From the NCBI GenBank assembly GCA_902477765.1, contig CABSIM010000035.1, forward strand, positions 1 to 30,680: DNA of 30,680 nt. Direction: 5' to 3'. A program made the position numbers and the translations under genes. Positions 7,907-17,000 of this stretch are shown here, one piece after another (position 1 is the first letter of the stretch; every line of letters begins with the position of its first letter). The notes below the pieces were generated by a model. That model worked only from the letters and a program-made list of their open reading frames with translations. It did not search any database and had not been told where the DNA came from. The stretch is from an uncultured Clostridiaceae bacterium. GTDB lineage: Bacteria; Bacillota; Clostridia; Lachnospirales; Lachnospiraceae.

Positions 7907-8782
7907 ATGGATGAAGTAAGAGAGAAGGCAGGAGATCTTTGGATTGATTTCGTATATGATGTGGCCAGCGGATTTCTGCAGGCCATAGGACTTCACTGTT
8001 TTATCGACAGCATAGACATTGCGCCGGGGGGTGCCACCGGCATTGCAATTCTGGCAAACCGGTTCACGGACCTGCCCATTGGTACGCTGACATTTCTCAT
8101 CAACATTCCGCTTCTGATTGCGTCATGGCTCTGGCTGGGAAAACTCCGTACCATAAAGACATTAAAGACCGTGGCAGTCATGACTGTGATCCTGGATTTC
8201 ATTGTGGCGCCTTATGTTCCGGTCTACCAGGGGGATAAAATGGTATCCTGTCTGTTCGGCGGGGTTCTGGTGGGAGCCAGTCTGGCACTGGTATTCATGC
8301 GTGGCTCCACCACCGGAGGCGGAGACATTGCGGCGAAGCTTCTGCAGAAATTCCGCCCCCATATGCGGACCGGAAGTGCCGTCATGGCCACGGACCTGGT
8401 GATCATCGGAGCGTCCATTGTGGTGTTCCGGAACCTGGAATCCGGTCTTTACGGACTGATCAATATGGTGGTGGCCACCTACGTGATCGACGTGATGATC
8501 TACGGACTCAACAAAAACACCATGGTAACCGTCATGTCATCGGAAAATGTGCGGATTGCCTCGGAACTGATGCGGCAGCTGGGACGCGGCTGTACCCTTC
8601 TGAAGAGCCGAGGGGCATATTCGAAAACGGATGGGGAAACTCTGATCTGCGTGGTGGACAGAAAGCAGTTTTACAGGGCCAAGAAGATTATCTATAAGAT
8701 AGATCAGAATGCATTTGTAATCGTTTCCGAAGCAAAAGAAGTGTACGGAGAGGGCTTCCTGGATTCCGAATGGGAAGCCTGA
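7907..8782 (+). CDS. YitT-family membrane protein (DUF2179 C-terminal domain)
   Basis: 291 residues. The N-terminal two thirds are hydrophobic with about five membrane segments and the family signature DIAPGGATGIAIL near the first helices and RGSTTGGGDIAAKLL in the middle. The C-terminal ~80 residues form the cytoplasmic DUF2179 domain (GCTLLKSRGAYSKTDGETL, then VDRKQF and DQNAFVIV). Members are widespread in Firmicutes in several copies; their transport role is not settled. The ATG at 7907 is preferred over an open frame starting at 7802 because it has an AAAGGAG site and because 7802-7906 contains the upstream terminator. A TTGACA at 7868-7873 has no matching -10. Confidence 0.88.
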   Translation: MDEVREKAGDLWIDFVYDVASGFLQAIGLHCFIDSIDIAPGGATGIAILANRFTDLPIGTLTFLINIPLLIASWLWLGKLRTIKTLKTVAVMTVILDFIVAPYVPVYQGDKMVSCLFGGVLVGASLALVFMRGSTTGGGDIAAKLLQKFRPHMRTGSAVMATDLVIIGASIVVFRNLESGLYGLINMVVATYVIDVMIYGLNKNTMVTVMSSENVRIASELMRQLGRGCTLLKSRGAYSKTDGETLICVVDRKQFYRAKKIIYKIDQNAFVIVSEAKEVYGEGFLDSEWEA

Positions 8783-8797
8783 CATACAAAGAAAAAT

Positions 8798-8850
8798 AAA
8801 AAGATGTTCCCTGGAAACAGAAAATCTGTTTCTTCAGGAACATCTTTTTT
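8798..8850. terminator. bidirectional terminator between convergent genes
   Basis: A long stem (aaaaagatgttcc / ggaacatcttttt) with an inner aaacag/ctgttt helix and T tracts on both strands lies between the YitT gene (plus) and the amino-acid-binding protein gene (minus). Confidence 0.93.
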
Positions 8851-8887
8851 ATTGCGGTTTTGGGGCCGGAGAGCCTGAAAGAAGAAA

Positions 8888-9802
8888 TCAGGACTGAATT
8901 CCCAGGGTCTTGGCATATTCCCGGTATTCTTCATACCACTGGTTGTACAGGTCCTGCTCCACAACTTCATCGATGATCTCATTGATCTTCTCCGTCAGTT
9001 CATCCTCACCTTTTCCGATTCCGATGCGGGTTCCCTGAGTGGCTTCATCCACGGTGAAATAGAAATCATCCAGTATGGTGAGACCGCAGTCCGGATTGGA
9101 CTCCAGATACAGACGGGCCATTTTGGTGGCGACGGCGGCAGCATCGGCTTTGCCGGCTTTTACCATCAGGATGGCATCGTTGGTGGAAGAGACGCGGTTA
9201 TATTTTCCATATCCGGAAAGCTGTTCCATAACAAGCTGTTCCTGAATGGAGCCATTCTGAGCCACTACGGTTTTTCCTGCCAGATCGTCTGCGGAGCGGA
9301 TCACATCGGCATCCTCCTCCCGGATCAGAAGTCCGTATGCCTTCTGAGGATCCTCGCTGCCGTAATAGTAGGCCTTGGAAAGATTCATGGTTTCGGCGCG
9401 TTCCGGCGTATAGGCCAGGGCGGAAATGGCCAGATCGTATTTGCCGGCGGTGATGCTTCCGAGCACACTGGTAAAATCCATGGGCTTCAGACGCAGTTCC
9501 ACGCCGAGGCTGTCGGCGATGTATCTGGCCAGTTCAATGTCAGATCCCACATACTGCTCGTCTCCCGTTTTGGTGGGGTCAATGAATTCATTGGGAGCAA
9601 AAGAGGGTTCGGTGGCTACTTCTATATATCCTCTCTCCAGAATTTCTTCCAGACGGCTGGAGGAATGGACGGAAGCACCGGCAGTATAAGACGTTTCTTC
9701 TGCAGTATGAGTGGAAGCCTCGGCAACGGTACAGGCAGTAAGGGCTGCAGCGGAAAACGTGAGCATTGCGGCAAGTGCAAAAACGGAACCTGGTTTTTTC
9801 AT
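8888..9802 (-). CDS. amino-acid ABC transporter substrate-binding lipoprotein (SBP family 3)
   Basis: 304 residues. The signal peptide ends in the lipobox LTAC with the lipidated Cys at residue 24, followed by a Ser/Thr-rich linker to about residue 48. The body is a family 3 periplasmic-binding fold: ILERGYIEVATEPSFAPNEF at the start, SDIELARYIADSLGVEL, a TAGKYDLAISALAYTPER hinge region, and DLAGKTVVAQNGSIQEQL in lobe 2. Such proteins capture polar amino acids outside the membrane and deliver them to an ABC permease. No permease or ATPase gene is adjacent, so its partner must be encoded elsewhere. The start has an AAGGAGG site. Substrate cannot be told from sequence. Confidence 0.93.
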   Translation of the reverse strand: MKKPGSVFALAAMLTFSAAALTACTVAEASTHTAEETSYTAGASVHSSSRLEEILERGYIEVATEPSFAPNEFIDPTKTGDEQYVGSDIELARYIADSLGVELRLKPMDFTSVLGSITAGKYDLAISALAYTPERAETMNLSKAYYYGSEDPQKAYGLLIREEDADVIRSADDLAGKTVVAQNGSIQEQLVMEQLSGYGKYNRVSSTNDAILMVKAGKADAAAVATKMARLYLESNPDCGLTILDDFYFTVDEATQGTRIGIGKGEDELTEKINEIIDEVVEQDLYNQWYEEYREYAKTLGIQS

Positions 9803-9881
9803 TGGATATTCCTCCTTGTGTCATGGTTCTGAAATCTGTTTGATTTCATTTGGTAGCATGGTAAAGTGATAATTTAGTGAA

Positions 9882-9910
9882 ATTATAACGGACAGAGAAG
9901 GGAATGTCAA
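9882..9910 (-). promoter_or_regulatory. consensus sigma-A promoter for the binding-protein gene
   Basis: On the minus strand TTGACA (9905-9910) and TATAAT (9882-9887) are both exact consensus and separated by exactly 17 bp. Transcription should start near 9875, giving a ~73-base leader without an obvious riboswitch. Confidence 0.93.
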
Positions 9911-9921
9911 GATATTTTTTT

Positions 9922-9962
9922 AAAAAAACGGGACAGCCCGGAAAAATTCCGGACTGCCCCGT
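9922..9962 (-). terminator. intrinsic terminator of the FMN_bind-like gene
   Basis: On the minus strand a stem of about 14 bp (acggggcagtccgg / ccgggctgtcccgt) is followed by seven T residues. It lies 17 bases past the stop codon of the FMN_bind-like gene and just upstream of the next promoter. Confidence 0.92.
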
Positions 9963-9978
9963 GCAGGCAGGAAAAGAT

Positions 9979-10419
9979 TCAGTTTCTGGCTTTGTCCAGA
10001 GCGGTTTCCACAGCCTGCATGAGTGCCATGGAGGTATACTGCGAGTTGGCCGGATATTCGATTCCTTCCAGAGACTGAGAAGCACAGATCTGTTCCGCCA
10101 GGGAATCCATGGCCGGCTGCATCAGGGGATACATGGTGGTCACGGAGTCGCTTAATGGTACCAGCGAAATGGAATTGATGTGATCCCGGTCCACGGCCAC
10201 CTCCACATTGACATTCTGACTGCCAAGGACTATGGACGCGGAATAAAGTCCCGGTGTGTAAACAGAACCGGTTTCACTGCTGGAGGAGGGAACCGATTCA
10301 TCATCCGGCCGGAACATGAAAAGGAACAGAAGAATCAGGAGGAGTGCGAGGCCGATGAAAATGGCAGTGTAAATGATTTCCTTCATTCGCAGAACGACAA
10401 TTCTGGTTTTGGAGCTCAT
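9979..10419 (-). CDS. membrane-anchored FMN_bind-like domain protein lacking the flavin-acceptor motif
   Basis: 146 residues. One N-terminal transmembrane helix (about 15-36) is followed by a Ser-rich linker and a ~90-residue extracytoplasmic domain. That domain matches the FMN_bind pattern: YTPGLYSASIVLG, then NVEVAVDRDHINSISLV, then a tail reading YTSMALMQAVETALDKA. In typical members the segment before YTS is SGAT, whose Thr is flavinylated by ApbE; here it reads ANSQ, so covalent FMN attachment looks impossible. The start has a GAAGGA site. It diverges from addB. Fold assignment is by pattern only; a non-flavin structural or sensing role is conceivable. Confidence 0.65.
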   Translation of the reverse strand: MSSKTRIVVLRMKEIIYTAIFIGLALLLILLFLFMFRPDDESVPSSSSETGSVYTPGLYSASIVLGSQNVNVEVAVDRDHINSISLVPLSDSVTTMYPLMQPAMDSLAEQICASQSLEGIEYPANSQYTSMALMQAVETALDKARN

Positions 10420-10474
10420 GGTTCATTCCTTCGGTAAGAGTTTGGTACAGTTTATGAAAAATCAGGAGGAGATA

Positions 10475-10503
10475 TTCCAAGACCGGGAAAGGTATGGTAA
10501 ACT
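10475..10503 (+). promoter_or_regulatory. promoter for addBA
   Basis: An extended -10 (TGG TAAACT, hexamer 10498-10503) is preceded at 17 bp by TTCCAA (10475-10480), a weak -35. It ends 24 bases before the addB ATG. The 13-mer TGGTAAACTGAAA recurs in the nfnA promoter at 22209-22221. Confidence 0.55.
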
Positions 10504-10527
10504 GAAAGGCAGAAAAGGAGGAAGAAC

Positions 10528-13500
10528 ATGGCTCTTCAGCTGCTTACAGGAGGCTCGGGTTCCGGAAAGACCAGAGCCCTTTATCATAAGATCATTGAAA
10601 TGTCCCTGGAAAATCCGGAAGGACAGTATTTCATCATTGTTCCGGAACAGGCCACCATGCAGGCCCAGAAGGAACTCATACAGCTCCATCCGAGGCACGG
10701 CACCATGAATATCGATGTGCTGAGCTTCAAGCGTCTGGCATACCGGGTCTTTTCCGAACTGTCCATTCCCCAGCCGCAGGTGCTGGATGACACGGGAAAG
10801 GTCATGGTTCTCAGAAAACTGGCCGGAGAGAGGAAGAAAGATTTGATTCTGTTCTCCTCTCATCTGAACCAGCCTGGATTCCTGAACGAAGTGAAATCCA
10901 TGCTGTCGGAATTCTGCCAGTATGGAGTGACTCCGTCCATGCTGAAGAATGAGACGGAAAAAGGCGGCATCAGCCGGGTGCTGTCAGGGAAGCTGCAGGA
11001 TATGTGTACACTTTTTGAGGCGTTCCGGGAATATACCAGAGAGCGTTACCTGACGGCGGAGGAACTTCTGGACGCCCTGTGCCGGGAAGTGCCGCGGTCC
11101 AGGCTTCTGAAAGACAGCGTCATTGCGCTGGACGGGTATACGGGATTTACGCCGGTACAGTACCGGCTGATTGCACTGCTTCTGGGTGTATGCAGGACCA
11201 TGATGGTGACAGTGACCTTCCCGGAACAGGAAGATATGTTCCGGGAAGGCCGGGAATCAGACCTGTTTGACATGAGCCGGAAAATGGCCGGAAAACTCCG
11301 GGCTGTCTGCAGAGAACAGGGAATTGAAATGGAGCCGGAAATCTGTGTCTCCAAAAGACCGCTGCCGCGGTTTTCGGAAAGCCCGGCTCTGGATTATCTG
11401 GAGCGCACCGTCTTCCGTTATCCTTACCGGCCCTATGCGGGCAGAACGGATTCCGTTATTTTTGTGCGGGGAGAAAATCCTGCCGGTGAGATTGAATTTG
11501 CGGCCAATGAAATTGAACGGCTGGTCCGGGAAGAGGGATACAGGTACCGGGACGTGGCGGTGGTAAGCGGAGATCCGGACCGGTATTCGCGGGAGATTCT
11601 GCGTCAGTTCCGGGAAAACGGCATTCCGGTTTTTCTGGATGAGACCAGAGACGTTACGGGAAATCCCCTGATCCGGCTGATGAAAAGCAGTCTGGCAATG
11701 CTTCAGAAGGGATTTGACTATGAGAGCATGTTCCAGTATCTGAGAACCGGACTGGTAAGCGGAGAGACAGAACGGATCGACAGAATGGAAAACTACGTGC
11801 GGGCACTGGGCATCCGGGGGTTCCGGCGCTGGGATTCGCCGTGGGAAAAGACCTATGAAGGCGGAGAGTACCTGAACCTGGAAGAAATGAACCGGTTCCG
11901 GGAAGAAATCATGGAGCCGCTGAGGAAGTGGAAGGAACGTGCCGGAAAGGCATCCACGGCCGGAGACATGACAAGCGCCCTGGAAGAACTTCTGAAACAA
12001 CTGGATACAGAGGAAAAGCTCCGGAAGCTGAGCGCAGATTTTGAGAATTCCGGAAATCATGAGGCTGCCGGAGAATATGGACAGATTCATGCACTGGTCA
12101 TGGAGCTTTTTGAGCAGTTCCATGCGCTTCTGGGAGAGGAAGCCATATCTCTGAAAGAGTATGCGGCCATTCTTTCGGCCGGACTTTCGGAACTGCGGGT
12201 GGGGCTGATTCCTGCCTGTGTGGACCGGGTGGTGGCCGGAGATCTGAAACGGACCCGCCTGGATCAGATCAGGGCGCTGTTTTTTGTGGGCGTCAATGAA
12301 GGAATCGTACCGGCAGTCTCAGAGCGGGGAGGCATTCTGACAGATCAGGAACGGGAGATGCTGAAGAGCCGGTCCATGGAACTGGCACCCACGGCCAGGG
12401 AAGAGGGGTTCATGCAGAGATTCTATCTTTACCTGGCAATGACCCGGCCGGGAGAGAGACTGTATCTGTCCTGGTCGGGGCTTTCTGCGGACGGAAAGAC
12501 CCTGCGTCCTTCCTCAGTGGTAAACCAGCTGAGGAAACGGTTTCCGGATCAGCCGGTACTGGAAGCAGAGGCCGTAAGAGAACCGGCGGTCAACAGGACT
12601 GCGGCGGAAAAAACCGTGATCCGGGCCCTTCAGAATCCGGGAAGTATTCCCCGGGATCAGATTTTTCAGGACCTATACCGCTGGCTTTCGGGCAAAGGAC
12701 AGGAAACGGAAAAGATGGAACGGCTGGCAGAGGCCGTGTCTTATTCCTATGAGGATCATGGAATCGGAAAGGCAGCGGCGAAAGAGCTGTACGGACAGAT
12801 TCTGAACGGAAGCGTCACCAGGATGGAACAGTATGCAGCCTGCGCGTATGCGCATTTCCTCAGCTACGGACTGGAACTGAAAAAAAGGAGAGAATATGAA
12901 ATTGACCTGTCTGACATGGGAAATCTGTTTCACCAGTCTCTGGACCTTTTTTTCAGGACCGTCCGGGAACGCGGAAAGGATTTCAGGTGCCTGGAAGACG
13001 GGGAGAGAAAAGAACTGGTCCGCTCCTGTGTGGAGCAGGTTTCCGGGCGTTACCGGAATACAATTCTGAAGAGCACTGCCAGAAATGCCTATCTGGAAAA
13101 GAAGGTGGAAAAGATCACGGACAGGACCATCCGTGCCCTGATCTATCAGATACGGAAAGGGGATTTTGAACCGGCCGCGTTTGAGATGGAAGTGAACCGC
13201 CGGATTCCCCTGGACGGGGAAAGTGCCCTGAATCTCAGGGGAAGAATTGACCGGATGGATATCTGCGAGGACGGGGACCGGGTTTATGTGAAGATCATGG
13301 ATTACAAGTCAGGCAGCACTTCGTTTGACCTGGCGCTTCTGTATCATGGGCTTCAGATGCAGCTGGTGGTCTATCTGGACGCCGCCATGGAGATGGAAAA
13401 GAAGAAGCATCCGGACAAGGAGACTGTGCCTGCCGGAATTTTCTATTATCATATTGACGATCCGGTGGTGGAAAAACAGGAGGGGCTTACGGATCAGGAG

Positions 13501-14061
13501 ATTGAAGCGGAGATTTTAAGAAAGCTGAGAATGAACGGGCTGGTCAACAGCACGCTGGAGGTGATCCGCCGCATGGACCGGGAAATCGAGACGGAATCCG
13601 ATGTGATTCCGGTGGCGCTGAAAAACGGTCTGCTGCAGGAGGCCAGATCTTCGGCTGCCGGCGGGGAACGTTTCGCACATCTTACGGAATTTGTCCGGGA
13701 CAGGCTGGCAGGAATGGGAAGGGAGATTCTGGACGGCACCATATCCGTGAACCCGTATAAACAGGGCAGCAGAACGGCATGCGATTACTGCCCGTACCAC
13801 AGCGTGTGCGGATTTGATCTGAAGACCGGAGGATACGGATTCCGCAGGTTCCGTCCGATGAAGGCAGAGGAAATATGGGAAAAGATTGAAGGCACGGAAG
13901 ACACGGACGACGAGGGGGAAACACCGGAGAAAGAGGAAGATACAGCCGGCGGTGAAGACATGAAAGCAAGGAACGAAAAAGAAAAGCCCGGAGAAAACAG
14001 TGCACAGGAAGAAGGCGCCGGAAGGAAACCGGATGGGAAGGGAGGAAGGACACATGGCTGA
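10528..14061 (+). CDS. addB: ATP-dependent helicase/nuclease subunit B
   Basis: 1177 residues. AddB pairs with AddA to form the double-strand-break resection enzyme that replaces RecBCD in Firmicutes. The N-terminal Walker A is GGSGSGKT (8-15). The C-terminal nuclease has IMDYKSG with Asp925 and Lys927. A 4Fe-4S cluster that clamps the nuclease is supported by Cys772 together with Cys1085, Cys1088 and Cys1094, the spacing known for Bacillus AddB. The start has an AAAGGAGGA site. After the conserved domain (ending near FRPMKAEEIWEKI) there is an unusual, highly charged, Glu/Lys/Gly-rich tail of about 55 residues that runs into the addA start, overlapping it by 8 bases. The tail looks disordered. 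Confidence 0.96.
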   Translation: MALQLLTGGSGSGKTRALYHKIIEMSLENPEGQYFIIVPEQATMQAQKELIQLHPRHGTMNIDVLSFKRLAYRVFSELSIPQPQVLDDTGKVMVLRKLAGERKKDLILFSSHLNQPGFLNEVKSMLSEFCQYGVTPSMLKNETEKGGISRVLSGKLQDMCTLFEAFREYTRERYLTAEELLDALCREVPRSRLLKDSVIALDGYTGFTPVQYRLIALLLGVCRTMMVTVTFPEQEDMFREGRESDLFDMSRKMAGKLRAVCREQGIEMEPEICVSKRPLPRFSESPALDYLERTVFRYPYRPYAGRTDSVIFVRGENPAGEIEFAANEIERLVREEGYRYRDVAVVSGDPDRYSREILRQFRENGIPVFLDETRDVTGNPLIRLMKSSLAMLQKGFDYESMFQYLRTGLVSGETERIDRMENYVRALGIRGFRRWDSPWEKTYEGGEYLNLEEMNRFREEIMEPLRKWKERAGKASTAGDMTSALEELLKQLDTEEKLRKLSADFENSGNHEAAGEYGQIHALVMELFEQFHALLGEEAISLKEYAAILSAGLSELRVGLIPACVDRVVAGDLKRTRLDQIRALFFVGVNEGIVPAVSERGGILTDQEREMLKSRSMELAPTAREEGFMQRFYLYLAMTRPGERLYLSWSGLSADGKTLRPSSVVNQLRKRFPDQPVLEAEAVREPAVNRTAAEKTVIRALQNPGSIPRDQIFQDLYRWLSGKGQETEKMERLAEAVSYSYEDHGIGKAAAKELYGQILNGSVTRMEQYAACAYAHFLSYGLELKKRREYEIDLSDMGNLFHQSLDLFFRTVRERGKDFRCLEDGERKELVRSCVEQVSGRYRNTILKSTARNAYLEKKVEKITDRTIRALIYQIRKGDFEPAAFEMEVNRRIPLDGESALNLRGRIDRMDICEDGDRVYVKIMDYKSGSTSFDLALLYHGLQMQLVVYLDAAMEMEKKKHPDKETVPAGIFYYHIDDPVVEKQEGLTDQEIEAEILRKLRMNGLVNSTLEVIRRMDREIETESDVIPVALKNGLLQEARSSAAGGERFAHLTEFVRDRLAGMGREILDGTISVNPYKQGSRTACDYCPYHSVCGFDLKTGGYGFRRFRPMKAEEIWEKIEGTEDTDDEGETPEKEEDTAGGEDMKARNEKEKPGENSAQEEGAGRKPDGKGGRTHG

Positions 14062-17000
14062 AATGACATGGACGGAAGAACAGAAACAGGTCATTGAATC
14101 CAGAAAGAGGAATCTTCTGGTTTCCGCGGCGGCCGGCAGCGGAAAGACAGCAGTCCTTGTGGAACGTATCATCCGGATGATTACGGACCGTTCGGCTCCG
14201 GTGGACATCGACCGGCTGCTGGTGATGACTTTTACCAGAGCAGCTGCGGCGGAAATGAAAGAAAGGATCGGAGCGGCTCTGGAAAAGCGTCTGGAGGAAT
14301 CGCCGGGAGATGAAAATCTGGAACGTCAGTCCACTCTTCTGAATCACGCCAGAATCACCACCATTGACAGTTTCTGTCTGAGTCTTCTGCGGGAACATTT
14401 CAATGAGCTGGATCTGGACCCGGGATTCCGGACCGGAGACGAAGGAGAACTGATGCTGCTCCAGGCGGATGTCATGAAAGAACTTCTGGAAGACTGCTAT
14501 GAAAAAGGGGAGGAACGGTTCCTGCGATTTTCAGATACATACTCTTCCGGAAGAAGTGACCGCAGTCTGGAAGACTATATTCTGCAGGTATGGCATTTTT
14601 CCCAGAGCAGTCCCTGGCCGGAGGAATGGATTTCCAGGTGCAGGGATGAACTGGACAGGGAAAAGGGAACGTCCGGCCTGGACGGCACGGAGTGGATGAG
14701 ATTTCTTCTGAAAGATGTGAGACAGCAGGCAGAAGAGTATGCCGGCCAGCTGGAAGAAGCGATTTTCACGGCAGAGGAGGAAGACGGTCCTCAGGCATAT
14801 CTTCCGATGCTCAGGGAAGACCTGAACACAGTCAGGTCTCTGGAAAAAGCCGAGACCTATGATGCGTTCTGCCGCATCATGGAGGCACCTATGTTCGGCC
14901 GGCTGGCTGCGGTGAGAGGAAAGCAGACGGATGCGGACAAAAAAGAATATGTATCCGCCATCCGGAAACGTGTCAAGGACGGAATCCGGAAAATGAAGGA
15001 TCTGTATATGCCGGGGCCGGAGGAAGAGATTCTTTCGGATCTGGCCGCTTCAAGGGAGCCTGTGGAAGTGCTTCTGGAACTGGCAGAAGAATTTTCACGC
15101 CGGTATCAGGAGGCCAAAAAAGAGAAGAATCTCATTGATTTTTACGATATGGAGCATTTTGCCCTGAAGATCCTGACCGGGGGATCAGCCGACCATTCCC
15201 CGGGGCCGGCGGCCGATGAACTGAGCCGGTTTTATGAGGAGATTCTGGTGGATGAATATCAGGACAGCAATCTGGTACAGGAAATGCTGATCCGGTACCT
15301 GTCCAGGGAACGGTACGGAACGCCCAATGTATTCATGGTAGGAGACGTGAAACAGAGTATATATAAGTTCCGTCTGGCAAAGCCGGAGCTGTTTCTGGAA
15401 AAATATGAATCCTATCCGAAGGAGGAAGGACTTTTTCAGAAAATCGAGCTCCACAGAAATTTCAGAAGCCGTCCGGAGGTCCTGAACAGTGTCAATGACC
15501 TGTTCCGCGGCATCATGACAAAAAATCTGGGAAATATCGCGTACACGGAAGATGCGGCCCTCTATCCCGGTGCGTCATTTCCGGATATGGAAGGCGGGAG
15601 GAATCCGGAGACCGAACTGCTTCTTATGAATACAGGAGACAGTTTTTTTGCCGGTCTGGATGAGGAGCGGGCGGACTATACGGCAAAAGAAGCAGAGGCA
15701 AGGCTCATCGCATCCAGGATCCGGGAACTTACGGATCCGGAGCGTGGAATGAAGCTGTGGGATTCCGGGACGGGAACCTGGAGACCGCTGAGAAAAAAAG
15801 ACGTGGTGGTTCTGCTGAGAAGCATGTCAGGCTGGGCCGAAGAGTTCCTCAGCGTGTTCAGTTCCGAGGGAATTCCGGCATTTGCCGAGTCCAGGACAGG
15901 ATATTTTTCAGCCATAGAAGTGGAGACAGTTCTGAATATGCTGGCGCTGGTGGATAATCCCATGCAGGATATTCCGCTGGCAGGAGTGCTGCGGTCCCCG
16001 ATGGCCGGCATGACTGACCGGGAGATTTCCTCCGTCATGGCCGCATTCCGCAGAAATCCGGAAAAAGGGCAGGACCGCGGGCTTTACGGCGCAGTCCGGT
16101 ACTATCTGTCCCTTAAAAAAGAAAACGAAGCCGGAAGAAAGCTGGAAATTTTCTGGGCGCGTCTGGAAAAACTCCGCCGGGAGGCAGCCGGCCTTCCGGT
16201 TCATGAGCTGCTGTACCGGATCTTTCAGGTTACGGGATATTATGATTATGTATCCGTGATGCCTGCGGGAAAGGCCCGCCAGGCCAACCTGAACATGCTG
16301 GTGGAAAAGGCGGCAGCCTATGAAAAGACCAGCTATCAGGGGCTGTTTGACTTTATCAGATACATAGAAAAGCTGAAAAAATACGATACGGATTTCGGAG
16401 AAGCCGCACGGTTCGGCGAGAATGAGGATGCGGTGCGGATCATGAGCATCCACAAAAGCAAGGGACTGGAATTCCCTGTGGTATTTCTGGCAGGTGCAGG
16501 AAAAAATTTCAACCGTCAGGATACCAGAGGAAAACTTCTGATTGATGACGAGCTGGGCATCGGAACCGATTATTTTGACACGGAACGGAAACTCCGGGCG
16601 CCCACGCTGAAAAAGAATGTTCTGAGCCGGCGGATGGGACTGGAGAGCCTGGGAGAAGAACTGAGAATCCTTTATGTGGCCATGACCAGGGCCAGGGAAA
16701 AACTGATTGTCACCGCGTCCGACCGGTATCTGGAAAACAGGATGGAAAAGTGGAGAAACCTGCCTGAAGGATCAGGTCCGCTTCCTTTTACATTTCTGAG
16801 CAGTGCCGGTTCCTGTCTGGAATGGTTTCTGATGGCGGCATCCGGTACGAAGAACAGCATCCGGACAGAACTTGTGAGAGCCGAGGATCTGCTGAAGGAG
16901 GAAGTCCGTTTTCAGGAGGAAAAGGCAGATCTCAGAATGTTTCTCCGGATGCTCCGGGAGGAAGCGGAAAACGGAAAGGCGGACGGAGAAAAGGAACTCC

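Noticed and set aside
6062..7996. Open frame of 644 codons antisense to nrdD
   Set aside because: It mirrors the codon pattern of nrdD, has no ribosome site or domain pattern, and runs across a terminator. Similar long antisense frames over hflX and nfnB were rejected for the same reason.
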